Source of the DNA: Actinomycetes bacterium
Lineage (GTDB): Bacteria > Actinomycetota > Actinomycetes > Propionibacteriales > Propionibacteriaceae
Direction of reading: 5' to 3'
Length of the DNA stretch: 6,489 nt
NCBI GenBank assembly: GCA_023437345.1
Contig: JAEZGC010000015.1
Coordinates: 1 to 6,489 of the forward strand
Part shown: positions 5,727 to 6,489 of the stretch, in pieces
Layout of the letters: the number at the start of each line of letters is the position of its first letter
How positions within the stretch are numbered: position 1 is the stretch's first letter
The notes under the pieces: generated by a model
The model's input: only the letters and a program-made list of their open reading frames with translations
What the model was told of the DNA's origin: nothing
The model's database searches: none
Program-made: the position numbers and the translations under genes

Positions 5727-5918
5727 ATGGGCGGTCAGGGCGGCATGGATCAGGGCTATCGCATCCTGAGCATCATGATTGCGGGCCTGGTCGTCTATGG
5801 CGGGCTTGGCTGGCTGCTTGACCGCTGGCTAGGGACCTCGTGGTGGTTGCCCATCGGACTGGTTCTCGGTGTCGCACTGGGCGTCTACGTCGTGGTCGTC
5901 AGGTTCGGTAAGCAGTGA
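5727..5918 (+). CDS. atpZ: AtpZ family F1Fo ATP synthase accessory protein
   Basis: Encodes 63 residues with two membrane helices (about 13-31 and 39-58) joined by the short loop LLDRWLGTSWW. The sequence GYRILS, then GGLGWLLDRWLGT, then a Gly-rich second helix is characteristic of the small AtpZ (ATPase_gene1) proteins encoded at the head of atp operons. They are thought to act with AtpI in ion transport or in Fo assembly in the cytoplasmic membrane. Start choice is uncertain: ATG 5727 has no ribosome site but sits just after a candidate promoter. ATG 5745, with CAGGG at 5736-5740, would remove six Gly-rich residues (MGGQGG) and keep the whole family core. It ends 25 bases before atpB, so the two are surely co-transcribed. 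Confidence 0.85.
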   Translation: MGGQGGMDQGYRILSIMIAGLVVYGGLGWLLDRWLGTSWWLPIGLVLGVALGVYVVVVRFGKQ

Positions 5919-5943
5919 GAGCACGGCAGGAGGATTCCAGGGG

Positions 5944-6489
5944 ATGATCCCACTGTTGATTCCCATGGAGGGCGATGCCGCCTGGCCGCCCGGGGTCCAC
6001 AGCTTCGCCTCGCGGCCCCTCTTCCCCGAACTGGGGCCCGGCTTCGACTGGCTGAACAACCACCTCGCGCAGGCAGCGATCGGCGCCGCCGTGGTGATCG
6101 GCTTCTGGTGGTGGATGGCGCGCAGCCAGAAGGTTGTGCCGACCAGGAAGCAGTACCTCGGCGAGTGGGTGTACACGTTCCTCCGCAACCAGATCGCGCG
6201 CGACATCCTCGGGCACGACTACCGCAAGTTCCTGCCCTACCTGGTCGCCCTGTTCAGCTTCATCCTGGTCAACAACCTCTTCGGCCAGTTCTTCGTCTTC
6301 ATGTTCCCGACGTTCTCCAAGATCGGGTACGCCTACGGCCTTGCGATCCTCAGCTTCGTCCTCTACAACGCAGCCGGCATAGCCAAGTACGGGTTCGGCA
6401 ACTACATGCGCCGGATGACCCTGCCCGAGGGCGTCCCGATCCCGCTGTGGCCGCTCATCATTCCGCTGGAGTTCCTGTCGAACTTCATA
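5944..6489 (+). CDS. atpB: F1Fo ATP synthase subunit a, 3'-truncated
   Basis: Membrane stator subunit that forms the two proton half-channels against the c-ring. The frame is open from 5944 to the last base, giving 182 of an expected 250-280 residues. Residues 1-40 are an external-type N-terminus with WPPGVHSFASRPLF; helix 1 spans about 43-60. The actinobacterial stretch GEWVYTFLRNQIARDILG (73-90) is followed by a helix from about 96 to 118 containing LVNNLFG, a third from about 128 to 150 ending YNAAGIAKYG, and EGVPIPLWPLIIPLEFLSNFI (162-182) leading into the next helix. The essential arginine and the rest of the proton path lie beyond the window. AGGAGG (5928-5933) is 10 bases before the ATG, a strong but slightly distant ribosome site; an internal ATG at 5965 has none. 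The remaining atp genes probably follow downstream. Confidence 0.96.
   Translation, partial: MIPLLIPMEGDAAWPPGVHSFASRPLFPELGPGFDWLNNHLAQAAIGAAVVIGFWWWMARSQKVVPTRKQYLGEWVYTFLRNQIARDILGHDYRKFLPYLVALFSFILVNNLFGQFFVFMFPTFSKIGYAYGLAILSFVLYNAAGIAKYGFGNYMRRMTLPEGVPIPLWPLIIPLEFLSNFI

Overview
The window is a GC-rich stretch with strong G/C preference at third codon positions. Its gene order, rho - rpmE - prfA - tsaC - wecA - atpI/atpZ - atpB, is the conserved block that leads into the ATP synthase operon of Actinomycetota. The Rho protein carries the Arg/Asp/Gly/Gln-rich insertion typical of high-GC actinobacteria. The subunit a and AtpZ sequences look more like Propionibacteriales/Streptomyces-type proteins than mycobacterial ones. 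I would guess a propionibacterial relative, but this rests on remembered sequence resemblance only.

Layout: bases 1-1525 hold the 3' part of rho, whose start lies upstream of the window. Bases 1526-1615 form a short convergent gap with overlapping inverted repeats, probably a shared two-way terminator. Bases 1616-1858, on the minus strand, encode a small unrecognised protein with one C-terminal membrane segment. Bases 1859-2042 are a 184-base divergent intergenic region with a candidate promoter and a candidate structured leader for rpmE. rpmE (2043-2258) is closed by a strong intrinsic terminator with a T5 tract. From 2331 onward prfA, tsaC, wecA and an atpI-like gene are packed with gaps of 20, 6 and 4 bases and no visible terminator. 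atpZ (5727-5918) and the 5' part of atpB (5944 to the window end) follow, with a candidate extended -10 promoter just before atpZ.

The genes serve general gene expression and envelope/energy functions: transcription termination (Rho), the ribosome (L31), translation termination (RF1), the first step of tRNA t6A modification (TsaC), initiation of a polyprenol-linked cell-wall glycan (WecA/TagO family), and the membrane sector and assembly helpers of the F1Fo ATP synthase (AtpI, AtpZ, AtpB).

I did not find a new multi-gene system. The points most worth a second look are: (a) the bicyclomycin pocket of Rho differs at two positions known for resistance mutations (E. coli M219 and S266); (b) the RF1 methyltransferase gene prmC is absent from its usual place between prfA and tsaC; (c) mutually exclusive inverted repeats lie between rho and the convergent small membrane-protein gene; (d) a near-perfect 15-bp coding repeat lies in rho.
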